Of a DNA stretch of 64,000 nucleotides, positions 35,340 through 49,462 are shown piece after piece; the stretch's first letter is position 1, and each line of letters opens with the position of its first letter. Position numbers and translations under genes: made by a program. This DNA comes from CAYOZN01 sp964408455. GTDB taxonomy: Bacteria > Planctomycetota > Phycisphaerae > UBA1845 > UTPLA1. Where the stretch lies: positions 144,707-208,706 of the forward strand of contig CAYOZN010000007.1 of assembly GCA_964408455.1 (NCBI GenBank). The letters are read 5' to 3'. Under the pieces are notes generated by a model. The model ran no database searches. It saw only the letters and a list, made by a program, of their open reading frames with translations, and had not been told where the DNA came from.

Positions 35340-37508
35340 TTACGCGTGCGGCCGATGCTGCATTTTGGAGACGAGCGAATCCACGACAGCCACGAGTTCC
35401 ATTGGCTCCAGCGGTTTTGCAACGTGCGTGTTGTACCCGGCCCGCAAGGCACGAACGCGATCCTCGGTGCGGGCGAAGGCCGTCAGCGCGACGGCGGGCA
35501 GTGGAATGCCGCGAGATCGCACTTCCCGCATGAATTCGTAGCCATCCATTTCCGGCATGCCAATATCGCTGATCAGGATATCGGGGCGGAGCGCTTCAAG
35601 TCGTTCAAGTGCCTCTCGCGCTGACGTGGCCACTTCGACGCGTGCGCCATAACCCGCGAGGGTCCTGCGGAGCATCTCACAGCCGTCGATATCGTCGTCC
35701 ACAATCAGGGCATAAATGTTCGCGAGAGCACCGGCGCCATTCGCTTCCATTTGCGGCGCTGACGCCGTCGGATGTTCCCGGCCAACCGGGTCCTGATGCA
35801 CCACGGCAACCGGCAGTTCGACAGTGAACGTGGAGCCCTGGCCATCGCCGGGGCTCTCGGCCCGGACTCTGCCGCCATGAAGTTCGACCAGATGCTTGAC
35901 CAGAGACAATCCCAAACCAAGCCCGCCATAGCGGCGCGTCGACGAGCTGTCGGCCTGGCGAAACCGTTCAAACACGAAGGGCAGGAACTCGGGCGAGATT
36001 CCCGAGCCGGTATCGCTCACGCTGATTTCAACGTGCGAGTTGATGCGCTCGAGAAGGACCTGAACCTTTCCGCCCTTCGGCGTGAATTTCAACGCATTTG
36101 TCAACAGATTCCAGAAGATCTGCTGGAGCCGGACGGGATCGCCCTTCACCGGACCGGCAATTGGATCGAGAAGCTGTTCGAGGCGGATGTTTTTTGCCTC
36201 GGCGGCGGGTCGGACGGTATCGATGGCGGCCTCCAGGATGGGCGCCAGCGTGACCGACTGTACGTCCAGCCGCAGCTTTCCGGAGATGACGCGGCTCATG
36301 TCGAGCAAGTCTTCGATGAGTCGAGTCTGGGAGCGGGCCCCGCGCTCGATGGCATCGATCGCCTGCGCCTGAATCTGCGAATCGTTCGTTGCCCGCCGCA
36401 ATAGCTGCGTCCAGCCCAGCACGCTGTTCAATGGCGTGCGCAGCTCGTGGGACACCGTGGCCAGAAACTCGTCGCGCAGTCGGCTGGCGGCTTCCGCTTC
36501 CAGGCGGGCATCGCGTTCCCTGTTCTCAGCGAGCCGGCGCTCCGCAATCTCGCGCTCGGCCGCCCGGTACAGCCGAGCATTGTCGATGCAGATCGCGGCC
36601 TGGGCCGCGACGCCCAGCGCCAGCCGCATCGAGGCGTCGGAGAATATGCCCGGGTCCGGATGTCCGAAGAAGAGCCCGCCCATCAATTCGCCGGTTCGTG
36701 ACATGACCGGGACGGCGAGAAAGCTGCGCAATGGACCAGGCGCCTGGGATGTGGGGCCCTTTGGACTGTGATGACTGAAGCGCGCGTCGGTATGCAGGTC
36801 GTCGATTCGCACCGGACCTTCACCAAGCAGCTTCGGATCGAACGCGGATGCGTATCGCATGGGCTCGAAGCCGTCGATGGATTCGCCCGGCGCGAAGGAG
36901 AGAGCGTTGATTACGTGTGGTTCGCCGCGTTCGTCAACCCCGCGATCGATGAACGTGCCGACGCGGGCGCCGGTGAGCGCACGGCCCGCATCGGTGGTCT
37001 TCTGCACCAGGTTCTCCAGGTTCAGCTCGGAGCCAAGGGCCTGCGACAGATCGTTGAGAATGCGCGTTTCCTGGTGTGCATTCCGCTCACTCTCCAGCGA
37101 CCGCTGAAGCTTTTCTTCCGCCCGCTTGCGATCCGTAATATCGCGCGTGATGTTCATTGCCCCCACGATGCGGCCCGATTCATCACGCAGGGGCGACACG
37201 GTCAGCGACACGTCGACCGCCGTGCCGTCTTTATGCAGCCGGACCGTCTCGTAGTGCTCGATCCGCTCTCCGCGCCGCAGCTTTTCCTGTATTTGAAGCT
37301 CCTCGGCAACGCGCTCGACCGGGAACAGCATGGTGACAGGCTTGCCAATCGCATCGGCCGCCGAGTACCCGAACATCTGCTCGGCGCCGCGGTTCCACGA
37401 TCTGATCGTCCCGTCGATTGTCTTGGTCAGGATCGCATCGTCGAGCGATTCGTGCAGAGCGGCGAGCAGCTGGGCGTCGTCCTTCAAATTGTCGAAAGTG
37501 TCACTCAT
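35340..37508 (-). CDS. Soluble hybrid sensor histidine kinase (PAS-GAF-HisKA-HATPase-REC)
   Basis: 722 residues with no membrane helix. Domains in order: PAS (about 10-130, with TIRSWNRGAEQMFGYSA), GAF (about 150-330), HisKA with the phospho-His in FLATVSHELRTPLNSVLG, HATPase (NLLTNALKFT, DTGSGISPEFL, GGLGLGLSLVKHLVELHGG) and a C-terminal receiver with the phospho-Asp in LISDIGMPEMDGYEF. The receiver has the acidic pair IVDDD and the Lys in THVAKPLEP. A separate output partner is not adjacent. The ATG at 37508 is preferred over an ATG-less extension of five codons. It converges with the GH16 gene. Confidence 0.93.
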   Translation of the reverse strand: MSDTFDNLKDDAQLLAALHESLDDAILTKTIDGTIRSWNRGAEQMFGYSAADAIGKPVTMLFPVERVAEELQIQEKLRRGERIEHYETVRLHKDGTAVDVSLTVSPLRDESGRIVGAMNITRDITDRKRAEEKLQRSLESERNAHQETRILNDLSQALGSELNLENLVQKTTDAGRALTGARVGTFIDRGVDERGEPHVINALSFAPGESIDGFEPMRYASAFDPKLLGEGPVRIDDLHTDARFSHHSPKGPTSQAPGPLRSFLAVPVMSRTGELMGGLFFGHPDPGIFSDASMRLALGVAAQAAICIDNARLYRAAEREIAERRLAENRERDARLEAEAASRLRDEFLATVSHELRTPLNSVLGWTQLLRRATNDSQIQAQAIDAIERGARSQTRLIEDLLDMSRVISGKLRLDVQSVTLAPILEAAIDTVRPAAEAKNIRLEQLLDPIAGPVKGDPVRLQQIFWNLLTNALKFTPKGGKVQVLLERINSHVEISVSDTGSGISPEFLPFVFERFRQADSSSTRRYGGLGLGLSLVKHLVELHGGRVRAESPGDGQGSTFTVELPVAVVHQDPVGREHPTASAPQMEANGAGALANIYALIVDDDIDGCEMLRRTLAGYGARVEVATSAREALERLEALRPDILISDIGMPEMDGYEFMREVRSRGIPLPAVALTAFARTEDRVRALRAGYNTHVAKPLEPMELVAVVDSLVSKMQHRPHA

Positions 37509-37523
37509 TGCTACCGAATTCAC

Positions 37524-37844
37524 CGCGCGCTGCCAAGTTTCGGTCGATCCCGTAGTATACTCATTTTTATACGCGTTCGCTGGTTGCCGGTGATCGCTAA
37601 ATTACCTAGTCGACGTGAATCAGAAAATTACCTAGAACCCGATCGGGATTTTTCTGACGCCTGGTTACGTGTGTGGCACGCTCTTCTGCGAAAAATAGCA
37701 TGTGATTCGAGAACGGCGATACAGCACGAAGACCACGAACAGGCGGCGGTGGGCACCTTGGATAACAATTCGTTTAAGGTGGATTCCGATTGGCGAGCTT
37801 CCGGGGCGGTTCGCGTTTCCGGCGGCGTTGTCTGTCGCCTATTT
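37524..37844. other. Intergenic region with an 11-base direct repeat, no gene seen
   Basis: About 320 AT-richer bases between the histidine kinase start and the end of the GH57 gene. AAATTACCTAG occurs twice, at 37599-37609 and 37625-37635, 26 bases apart. TATACT on the minus strand near 37550-37555 may be a -10 box for the kinase. Confidence 0.45.
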
Positions 37845-40277
37845 CTAAGGCAGCCTGATGGACAGCTTCGCACAAAGCTGATCAAAGCGCTCCAGCCATT
37901 GCCGGGCGGCTTCTTCGCCCGCGCCCGCGCGCCGGACCATCTCGGGCCGCAACGACTGCAGCATGCGGAAGCAGTGATTCTGGGCGTCTGAGAAGTCCAC
38001 GTTGAAGTCGGTTGACTGCGCCATGCCGACGATCTCGTCGAGCCGTGTGAGGTGTTCGCGGCTCTCCGGCTGCCGGGCAAGCCTGTCAAGAAAGTGGCGA
38101 ATGGTGGACTGAAGCGTGTAGGCGAGCCCCGCCCGGTCGAGATCGATGCCCGGCCAGCGCCGTGCCTCCTTCATCAACCGTTCGGCTTCGCCGAGATCAA
38201 GTTCGTCCGCCTCAAACGTGCGGCGCAAATCCACATTCAATACGAACTCGATTGCCGCAAGAAACGCCTTCGGCAAAGGGGCTCGCAGGTTTGACAGCGA
38301 GCGAAGCAGCGGGGCATGGTGTTCGTAGACGCGCCGGAGCTCGGCTTCGACTTCGAGCAGGCGCGACTCCAGCATGAGGTTGAGGATTCGACGCTGCTCG
38401 TCGCGGAAGAGCGACTTCAGCGAATACGTGGACGCCGAAAACTGCCGGTCCAGAAACCGTATCAGTTCGGCCAGATCGGCCGCGTCGAAGAGGTCTCTGC
38501 CGCCCTGGACCATCTGGTCGTACTCCGCCGGGCCGCGGTAGGTTCGTACCCCGCCCGTCAACGTGTGATCGCCCATATGCAGCACCGAAAAACTGACCGA
38601 CTGGCTTTCACGCGTAATGGCGGAACTGATGCGGGCTCGGCCCGTGTTGAAGCGCGTCCGCCCGGCGGAGAGCGAGACCTTGTCTTCGGTGCGGACATTG
38701 AAACAGCCAATTCGGGCTTCTTCGACGTAGTCTTCGAACATATCGCTGATGGCGTAGTGCGCGCCGACCTGCACCAGGTTGATCATGGCCGGCCTCACCA
38801 GCTTTTCGTAGACGACCCGGCCATTGCCGTATGCCGGATCGTTGCTGGGCGCCTCCTCCAGGCGCTTCAGGAACGCCGCCTCAAGATCGTCGTCGAAGAT
38901 CTCTCCGGCGAGCTGCATCGCGCGTGCGGCGTACTGAATTATCTGGACGGTCTCCAGCCCGGAGATCTCATCGAAGAACCATCCGCAACTGGTATACATC
39001 AGTAGCGCGTGCCGTTGAAGTTCCAGGAGCTTGAGCACCGTCTGCTGTTCGTCGACGCCGATCGGACGGGCGATCCGTTCGCGAATAAACGCGTCGACGT
39101 TTTCGCTCGAACGATCCAGGATGACACTGATGTAGGCATCCCGCGCAGCCCAGGGATTGTCAAAGTACGAAGCAGCGCCGGCTTCATAGCGCGAGGCCAG
39201 CTCATCGCGCAGCCAGTCCAGCGCGGAGCGCAGCGGCCCGCGCCACGTCTGCCGATAACCCGGATGCAGGCCGCTGTTGCAACTGCAATCGCGCTCCCAT
39301 CGACCGACGCCGTGCGCGCAGCTCCATGCCGTGCCTTCGTGGATTTCGACCTGATACTCTGGCGGGTGCCGTTCGAGATACTCGCCGTAGTTGGTCAAAC
39401 GGCCGATTCGCTGTTCCTCGATGTACCGCAGCGCATAAGCCAGCGCCATTTCGCCGTGGCGATGGTGATGACCGTACGTTTCGCCGTCGGTCGCAATGTG
39501 CAGGAGCTGGGGCCAGTCGCGCTTGTCTTCAAAACCGCTCTTGAGCCGCTCCGCAAAATGGATGCCACTGTTGAGGAGGCCCTCGAAGGCGACGGCCTTG
39601 GAGATGGGTCCGTCGTAAAAGAAGACGGCGATGCGGCGCCCGGACGGCAGGTGCACTTCGTAGGTCCGCGTCGGATCGATTCCCGTCTCGCGCGTGTCGC
39701 GCCAGGCATGGTGATCGTCGAGCCGCCGATACCGGGCGGCCTGGCTGGGAGAGAGAATCGTGAAACGAATGTCGCACGCGGCGAGCATGTCCAGTGTTTC
39801 GAGATCCACCGCGGTCTCCGGCAGCCACATGCCCTCCGGCCGTCGACGAAATCGATGTTCGAAGTCGCGGATGCCCCAGTCGATCTGCGTTCGTTTGTCC
39901 CGTGCATTCGCCAGCGGCATGATGATGTGGTTGTACGTCTGGGCGAGGGCATTGCCGTGCCCCGAGAATCGATCGCGGCTCATGCGGTCGGCGTACAGGA
40001 TGCTCTGGTAGACCGAATCGGCGTGCTGTTCGAGCCAGCTCAGTACAGTTGGGCCGAAATTGAAGCTGATGGATGCATAGTTGTTGACGATATCGACGAT
40101 GCGTCCTTCGCTGTCGAGTACGCGACTGAAGGCATTCGGCGAATAGCACTCGGCGGTAATGCGCTGATTCCAGTCGTGGAATGGATAGGCGGCGTCCTGT
40201 ATTTCGATCTGTTCGAGCCAGGCGTTCTCGCGCGGCGGCTGATAAAAGTGCCCGTGAATGCAGATGTATCGTTCCAT
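37845..40277 (-). CDS. Glycoside hydrolase family 57-like protein with DUF3536
   Basis: 810 residues. The N-terminal GH57 barrel has the family signature HGHFYQPPRENAWLE. Other conserved pieces are GMWLPETAVD and HIATDGETYGHHH, positions where GH57 enzymes carry acidic catalytic residues. The C-terminal half is the helical DUF3536 region. Members act on alpha-glucans (amylase, amylopullulanase or branching activity); this long subgroup has no characterised reaction that I can name with confidence. It is the last gene of the glgE-treS-glgB run, 56 bases after glgB, so a role in trimming or remodelling the alpha-glucan is the natural inference. Confidence 0.85.
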   Translation of the reverse strand: MERYICIHGHFYQPPRENAWLEQIEIQDAAYPFHDWNQRITAECYSPNAFSRVLDSEGRIVDIVNNYASISFNFGPTVLSWLEQHADSVYQSILYADRMSRDRFSGHGNALAQTYNHIIMPLANARDKRTQIDWGIRDFEHRFRRRPEGMWLPETAVDLETLDMLAACDIRFTILSPSQAARYRRLDDHHAWRDTRETGIDPTRTYEVHLPSGRRIAVFFYDGPISKAVAFEGLLNSGIHFAERLKSGFEDKRDWPQLLHIATDGETYGHHHRHGEMALAYALRYIEEQRIGRLTNYGEYLERHPPEYQVEIHEGTAWSCAHGVGRWERDCSCNSGLHPGYRQTWRGPLRSALDWLRDELASRYEAGAASYFDNPWAARDAYISVILDRSSENVDAFIRERIARPIGVDEQQTVLKLLELQRHALLMYTSCGWFFDEISGLETVQIIQYAARAMQLAGEIFDDDLEAAFLKRLEEAPSNDPAYGNGRVVYEKLVRPAMINLVQVGAHYAISDMFEDYVEEARIGCFNVRTEDKVSLSAGRTRFNTGRARISSAITRESQSVSFSVLHMGDHTLTGGVRTYRGPAEYDQMVQGGRDLFDAADLAELIRFLDRQFSASTYSLKSLFRDEQRRILNLMLESRLLEVEAELRRVYEHHAPLLRSLSNLRAPLPKAFLAAIEFVLNVDLRRTFEADELDLGEAERLMKEARRWPGIDLDRAGLAYTLQSTIRHFLDRLARQPESREHLTRLDEIVGMAQSTDFNVDFSDAQNHCFRMLQSLRPEMVRRAGAGEEAARQWLERFDQLCAKLSIRLP

Positions 40278-40333
40278 TGACTTCGCTTTGAGAGAGCCTC
40301 ACATCCGGTCGGTTGACTACAACCTGCGGCGCT

Positions 40334-42372
40334 TCACGCAGGCATCGCCCCCGACGCCTGAGGTGGTTCGTTCTGAAACATCACCATGCCCAGCGGCGGA
40401 ACGGTGATCGTGATGGAGTGGCGGTGCCCGTGCAGCGGCACCGGCACGGCCCGGACGCCGCCGAGATTGCCCTGGCCGCTGCCGCCGTAAATGGAGGCAT
40501 CGCTGTTGAGCAGTTCGCGCCAGAAGCCGCCGCCCGGCACCCCGAGGCGGTAATTGTAACGCGGGACCGGCGTGAAGTTGAACGCCGCCATGAGCGGCGG
40601 CGCGCCGCTGCGACCCCGACGGGCGAATGCGATGGTGCTCTGTTCGGCATCGTTGCAGTCAATCCAGTGAAAGCCCGATGCGTCGCAATCGAGTTGATGC
40701 ATAGCCGGCGCAGTTTGGTAAACGCGGTTCAGATCGGCGACCCATTTCTGAAGGCCGCCGTGAAACGGCTGGCTGGTCAGATGCCAGTCGAGGCTCGCGT
40801 CGTGATTCCACTCGCGGTACTGCCCGAATTCACCGCCCATGAACAGCAGCTTTTTCCCGGCCTGTGCGAACATGCAGCCAAAGAGCAGCCGCAGATTGGC
40901 GAATTTCTGCCAGTCGTCGCCGGGCATCCTGCCGATGAGCGAGCCTTTGCCATGGACCACTTCATCGTGCGACAACGGAAGCACGAAATTCTCGGTAAAG
41001 GCGTAAAGCATGCGGAATGTCAGTGCATTGTGGTGATACCTTCGGTGCACCGGATTGCGCATCATGTAGCCGAGCATGTCGTGCATCCAGCCCATATCCC
41101 ATTTCATGCCAAAGCCCAGCCCGCCCACATACGTCGGCCGCGCCACCATCGGCCAAGCGGTGGACTCTTCGGCAATCATCTGCACGTCCGGGAATGCCCG
41201 ATAGACTTCCTCATTCAGCCGTCGCAAAAAGCTGATTGCCTCCAGATTCTCGCGCCCGCCATATTCATTGGGTATCCACTCCCCGGACTTGCGCGAATAG
41301 TCGAGGTACAGCATCGAGGCGACGGCATCGACGCGAAGCCCATCGATGTGATAGCGATCGAGCCAGAACATGGCGCTCGATATCAGAAAGCTGCGAACTT
41401 CATTGCGGCCGTAGTTGAAGATGTATGTATCCCAGTCGGGATGACGCCCCTGCCGCGGATCGGCGTGTTCGAACAAATGCGAGCCATCGAAGCGGCCGAG
41501 GCCGTGCTCGTCCGTGGTGAAGTGCGAGGGCACCCAGTCCAGAATGACGCCGATATCGTTCTGGTGCAGATGGTCGATCAGGTACATGAAATCCTGCGGC
41601 GTGCCGTAGCGACTCGTCGGTGCGAAGTAGCCGGTCGCCTGGTATCCCCACGAGGCATAGAACGGATGCTCGGTCAGCGGCAGAAATTCGACGTGCGTGA
41701 AGCCCATGGCCTTGACGTATTCCGCCAGCGGCGCGGCGAGATCGCGATAGCTCAGCAGACCCTCGGGATCGTCCGGGCTCCGCCGCCACGAGCCCAGGTG
41801 CACCTCGTAGATGGACTGCGGCGCATCCAGCGCGTTGCGTTTCGCGCGGGATGCCATCCACGCGGCATCGCCCCAGTCATACTCCAGGTCCCACACGACA
41901 GACGCCGTATTCGGCGCCACTTCGTGGAACAGGCCGAACGGGTCGGACTTCTTGACGCGATAGTCCGTGCCGCGATGACGAATATGGTATTTGTAAATGT
42001 CGCCCCGCTTCAGACCAGGAATAAACCCATGCCATATGCCGGATTCTTCGCGAGGCGTCAGGGGGTGCCGTTCCGGAATCCAGTCGTTGAAGTCGCCGAC
42101 GACGCTGACGGTCGCCGCCTGGGGCGCCCACGCGGAGAAGTGGACGCCCGCGCGGCCGTCCACGCTCTTCAGGTGCGCGCCCAGCTTGTCGTACAGTCGA
42201 AAGTGGCTGCCCTCGTTGAACAGGTAGATATCGTCTTTCGTCATCGTGCTTCCGCCGGACGGCGCCCGGTTGCCGGTCTCGCTCCTCGGCGCGGCCGCGG
42301 GGGGCGCAGTATGTCGATCGATATGTGTCATGGCGAGCCTCCCGCAAGGCGTCGACGCATTCGCGCCCTGCC

Positions 42373-42376
<4 letters not shown>
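40334..42376 (-). CDS. glgB: 1,4-alpha-glucan branching enzyme
   Basis: GlgB moves alpha-1,4 segments to form alpha-1,6 branches. 680 residues. An N-terminal CBM48 (about 55-150, with VGDFNDWIPERHPL) precedes the GH13 barrel. The nucleophile Asp is in GLRVDAVASMLYLDY, the acid/base Glu in MIAEESTAWP and the transition-state Asp in LPLSHDEVVHGKG. GEWIPNEYGGRENLEAI is a GlgB hallmark. The ATG at 42376 overlaps the stop of the upstream treS-mak gene (ATGA), which indicates coupling. A later ATG at 42244 starts exactly at the conserved N-terminus and is an alternative. Confidence 0.95.
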
Positions 42377-45774
<3,398 letters not shown>

Positions 45775-45780
45775 TGGTGT

Positions 45781-47781
45781 TCAGTGGTAATACTCAAAAT
45801 CGCGTTCGCTCCGCACGCGCCTGCGCAGCTTCAATATATGGGCGGGGCATGCGTGCGGGTCCAGTTCCACATAGTTGCGTGGACCATGCCACAGATAGCG
45901 GGCTTCCGACAGCAGATCGTGTGCCTGATACGGCTCCGCGCCTGGAATTTGCCAGTCTGCCACCGGCAGATCGAGGATGCCTGATTGGGTGTGGTAGGGA
46001 TCGAGATTCACCACGACGACGATAATGTTTTCGAAGTCGTTCGCATGTTTGCTGTAGCAGATGAGCTGTTCGTTATCCACGTCGTGGAAGCGGAGCGACT
46101 CATTGCCGTGCAGGGCGGGATTGTCCTGCCGCGCTCGATTGACCACGCCGATCAGCTCATGAAGACTATCCGGGCTGTCGATCGGCCACTGCCGAATCTG
46201 ATATTTTTCCGAATCAAGATACTCTTCGCTCTGGCTGCGAACGGCTCGATTCTCGCACAATTCGAATGCCGGACCGTATATCCCATACGAGGCCGACAAT
46301 GTGGCGGCCAGCACCAGCCGGGCCACAAATGCCGGTCTTCCGCCGGTTTGCAGGTACTCGGTCAGAATGTCGGGCGTGTTCGGCCACAGATTGGGCCGGA
46401 AGTACTCCCGCAGTTCCCCCTGCGTCAGCTCGGTTAAATACTCGGTCAGCTCCCACTTCGTGTTTCGCCACGCAAAGTACGTGTACGACTGCGTAAAGCC
46501 GAGCTTTGCAAGCTGGTACATGACGCTCGGCCGCGTGAACGCCTCGGACAGGAAGATGACGTCGCGGTGCTGTGCGCGAATCTCGCCGATCATCCATTCC
46601 CAGAATGCAAACGGCTTGGTGTGCGGATTGTCCACGCGAAAGATGCGCACGCCCTGGCCGATCCAGAATCGTACGACGTCACGCAGCTCATCCCATAATG
46701 CCCCGTGTTCAACTGACTCAAAATTGATCGGGTAAATGTCCTGATATTTTTTGGGTGGGTTCTCCGCATAGCGAATGCTGCCGTCCGCGCGCATCTGAAA
46801 CCACTCCGGGTGTTCGCGCACATAGGGATGATCGGGTGAACACTGCCAGGCGATATCCAGGGCAAGCTCGATGCCCAGCGAATCGGCCTTCTCGCGCAAC
46901 CTGCGAAAATCGGCCAGCGTGCCCAGTTGCGGATGGATCGAGGTGTGCCCGCCTTCACTGCTGCCGATCGCCCACGGGCTCCCCACATCGTCGCGTTCGG
47001 CGTGCGGCGCGTTGTTCTTTCCCTTCCGATGGCTGCGGCCGATGGGATGGATCGGCGGCAGATACAGCACGTCGAACCCCATGCCGGCGATATAGGCAAG
47101 CCGCTCTTCGCAGTCGGCGAAGGTGCCGTGCCGGCCCGGCTCCGCGGAACAGGACCGCGGAAACATCTCGTACCACGCGCTGAATTGTGCCCGCGGCCGG
47201 TCCACGCTGACCCGTAACTCACGCGGATAGGCAACGCCAAACTGCCGTTCCGCCACGCGGTCCATCAATTGCAGCACCAGATCGCTGCCCGCGATCTTCA
47301 GCCGATCGGCATCGGCCAGTTCGTGACCCGGCAGCAGCAGCTCTGCCCACGTCTCAAGCTGTTCTCTTTCGCCCGGAGAAGCCCGCCGAGCCGCGCGTTC
47401 GAGCTGTTCGATGCCGGACACAATCTCAACCGAAATGTCCTGCCCGGCACGCACGCGCTTCGTCAGGTCCTGTAGCCAGCTGCGATATCGATTGATCCAT
47501 GCGAACAGCGAGTAGCGCCAGTTGTGCAGCGACGTGATCTCAAACGCGGCCCGCCAGCGATCGTTGCCAAGCGGCTCCATGAATGTCTCGTGCCATTCCG
47601 AATCATCCTCCCGCCGATGCGTCAAAACGGCCGAAATGGCGTCATGACCGTCGGCGAAGATGTCGGCCTCGACAATGACGCGCTGCCCCACGACGCGCTT
47701 GATCGGGAATCGTCCGCCGTCGATTTCGGGATCCACGCCGGAGATGACTACTCGCACGCGTGGGTCGGCCGCTGCTTTCAT
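45781..47781 (-). CDS. glgE: Alpha-1,4-glucan:maltose-1-phosphate maltosyltransferase
   Basis: GlgE extends alpha-1,4-glucan with maltosyl units from maltose-1-phosphate. 666 residues, the usual length. After an N-terminal beta domain the GH13 barrel shows YEMFPRSCS, LYLPPIHPIGRSHRKGKNN, the nucleophile Asp in IRIFRVDNPHTKPF and the acid/base Glu in DVIFLSEAFTRP. VDNPHTKP is diagnostic of GlgE. GGAGGG lies ten bases before the ATG. It is the first gene of the four-gene alpha-glucan operon. Confidence 0.96.
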   Translation of the reverse strand: MKAAADPRVRVVISGVDPEIDGGRFPIKRVVGQRVIVEADIFADGHDAISAVLTHRREDDSEWHETFMEPLGNDRWRAAFEITSLHNWRYSLFAWINRYRSWLQDLTKRVRAGQDISVEIVSGIEQLERAARRASPGEREQLETWAELLLPGHELADADRLKIAGSDLVLQLMDRVAERQFGVAYPRELRVSVDRPRAQFSAWYEMFPRSCSAEPGRHGTFADCEERLAYIAGMGFDVLYLPPIHPIGRSHRKGKNNAPHAERDDVGSPWAIGSSEGGHTSIHPQLGTLADFRRLREKADSLGIELALDIAWQCSPDHPYVREHPEWFQMRADGSIRYAENPPKKYQDIYPINFESVEHGALWDELRDVVRFWIGQGVRIFRVDNPHTKPFAFWEWMIGEIRAQHRDVIFLSEAFTRPSVMYQLAKLGFTQSYTYFAWRNTKWELTEYLTELTQGELREYFRPNLWPNTPDILTEYLQTGGRPAFVARLVLAATLSASYGIYGPAFELCENRAVRSQSEEYLDSEKYQIRQWPIDSPDSLHELIGVVNRARQDNPALHGNESLRFHDVDNEQLICYSKHANDFENIIVVVVNLDPYHTQSGILDLPVADWQIPGAEPYQAHDLLSEARYLWHGPRNYVELDPHACPAHILKLRRRVRSERDFEYYH

Positions 47782-48323
47782 TCCGGAAATCCCTCCGCGG
47801 ATTACAATTCATTCAGGTACGACAGGCTCTCATGCCACTTAAATTCGCATGACGGCTCATGGAGCCGCGGCACACGGGCGCCGAGTACGGCCGTACAACA
47901 CGATCATAGTTGTCGATTCATCCCGCGGTGCGCGCACATCGCAACGTGATTTGCCTGAAGTTCGAGAGTATCCGACAGATAATGTCGAATAATGAACAGG
48001 GCCCGCTAAGGAACAACGGCGCGGAATGCCGCGTCCAATCCCGTGCCTTCCAGCGGCGCGCATCCGATCGCAGGCGACGGGACCGCGGCCGGGCATGCCG
48101 GTTCGGAGGATGCCGCATTAATGGCACACTGTGCCGCCGCGTCGCGGCCCGTTATACTGCGCCCCCGGCGGACTCGGACCGGTGCAGCTTGGGCCGCACC
48201 TCCCCTTTTGCCCACAGATCGTGTCGGCAGCAAGAAGCCTGATCCGGGCAGGGATTCGGCTGACGCCGCTTGGTGCATGTTTGCTGATGAGGTACGATCC
48301 CGTCCTCGATCGGTCGTACGGCC
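47782..48323. other. Divergent intergenic region, no gene seen
   Basis: About 540 bases between the glgE start (minus) and the NarI-like gene (plus). Short overlapping open frames have no family character. It holds small inverted repeats (GGCTCATGGAGCC near 47855, CGACAGATAATGTCG near 47973) and a TATACT (48153-48158), about 170 bases before the plus-strand gene. No tRNA or riboswitch fold was recognised. Confidence 0.4.
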
Positions 48324-49457
48324 ATGGAGCGAGCGATGCATTCGCGGCGGACCGGCAAAAGTCAGATCTCCCCCAAGGCCGTCGCATGGGCCACTGCCAT
48401 CACCACCGCGCTCGCCGTGCTGATCCTCCTCGGCTCGCGCAACCTGGCCCATTTTGATGCCGCCCTCGTCGGTTATACCTTCGCCACGCTGTTTGCCGTC
48501 TTTGGCATTACGTACCGCTATGCCATGTGGCTCCAGCGGCCGCCGACTGCGATGTACTGGCGCCGCGGCTGGCGGCTCTTCCTGCATCCGCGGGCGATTG
48601 GCCACAACCTGCTCGAGCTTGGACGCCGCTTTGCCGTCGAATTCCTCGCCAATCGCTTCATCTTTCGACGCGGTCGTTTCCGCTGGGCGGCCCACTGGCT
48701 CATCATGTGGGGCTGCATCATCGCCGCCGCCATCACGTTTCCGCTCGTATGGGGCTGGATTCACTTCCAGACCGTCCCCGGCAATCTCGACTGGTACCGC
48801 GTGTACGTGTTCGGCTTCCCGACGATCTCGTTCCCGGTGGCGTCACCCTTTGCATTCTTCATCTTCCATGGCCTGGTCTGGGCATCGTGGCTGGTCATCA
48901 TCGGCGTTATGCTGGCATTCCGCCGGCGGATGATCGACCATGGCGCCGCCGCCGTACAGCAGTTCGGTGAAGACATTCTGCCGTTGCTGCTGCTGTTCGC
49001 CATCAGCGTGACCGGCCTGATGCTCACCGCCTCCTACACCTGGATGAAAGGCTACGCGTTTGATTTTCTTGCGATCCTGCACGCGCTCACCGTCATCATC
49101 ACGTTGCTGTGGCTGCCATTCAGCAAGTTCTTCCACGTCTTCCAGCGCCCTGCGCAGCTCGGCGCGGCCTTCTACAAGGACATGAACCGCGCACCCGACA
49201 CCGAGAAAGCGCGGTGCGCACGCTGCGGCGCCGAGTACATGTCCGTCATGTGGCGGGATGACCTGGTCCAGGTCCAGCGCGAGCTGGGATTCAGCTACGA
49301 GATGCACGTCGCCGGCGCGGCGGGCGTCGAGAGCGGTTCTGCCGGCGCCGCGCCGCACTACCAGCACGTCTGTCCGAAGTGCCGCCGCGCGCTGTTCGGC
49401 CTGGCGCAAGGGGCGCAATGGGCGGCGCAGCAGCGGTTGCAGGATATCCGCCATTGA
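48324..49457 (+). CDS. NarI/HdrE-like membrane cytochrome b with C-terminal zinc-ribbon tail
   Basis: 377 residues with about six hydrophobic segments. Histidines suitable as heme ligands sit in HWLIMWGCIIAAAITF, FFIFHGLVWASWLVII and FLAILHALTVIITLLW, with a conserved-looking WLPFSKFFHVFQRP at the end of the last helix, as in NarI/HdrE-type quinone-linked subunits. The soluble C-terminus has two CxxC pairs (CARCG and CPKCR) about 64 residues apart, an unusual addition. A NasA-type molybdoenzyme follows 260 bases later, so it is probably the quinol-side electron donor or acceptor for that enzyme. Confidence 0.72.
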   Translation: MERAMHSRRTGKSQISPKAVAWATAITTALAVLILLGSRNLAHFDAALVGYTFATLFAVFGITYRYAMWLQRPPTAMYWRRGWRLFLHPRAIGHNLLELGRRFAVEFLANRFIFRRGRFRWAAHWLIMWGCIIAAAITFPLVWGWIHFQTVPGNLDWYRVYVFGFPTISFPVASPFAFFIFHGLVWASWLVIIGVMLAFRRRMIDHGAAAVQQFGEDILPLLLLFAISVTGLMLTASYTWMKGYAFDFLAILHALTVIITLLWLPFSKFFHVFQRPAQLGAAFYKDMNRAPDTEKARCARCGAEYMSVMWRDDLVQVQRELGFSYEMHVAGAAGVESGSAGAAPHYQHVCPKCRRALFGLAQGAQWAAQQRLQDIRH

Positions 49458-49462
49458 CTTGG

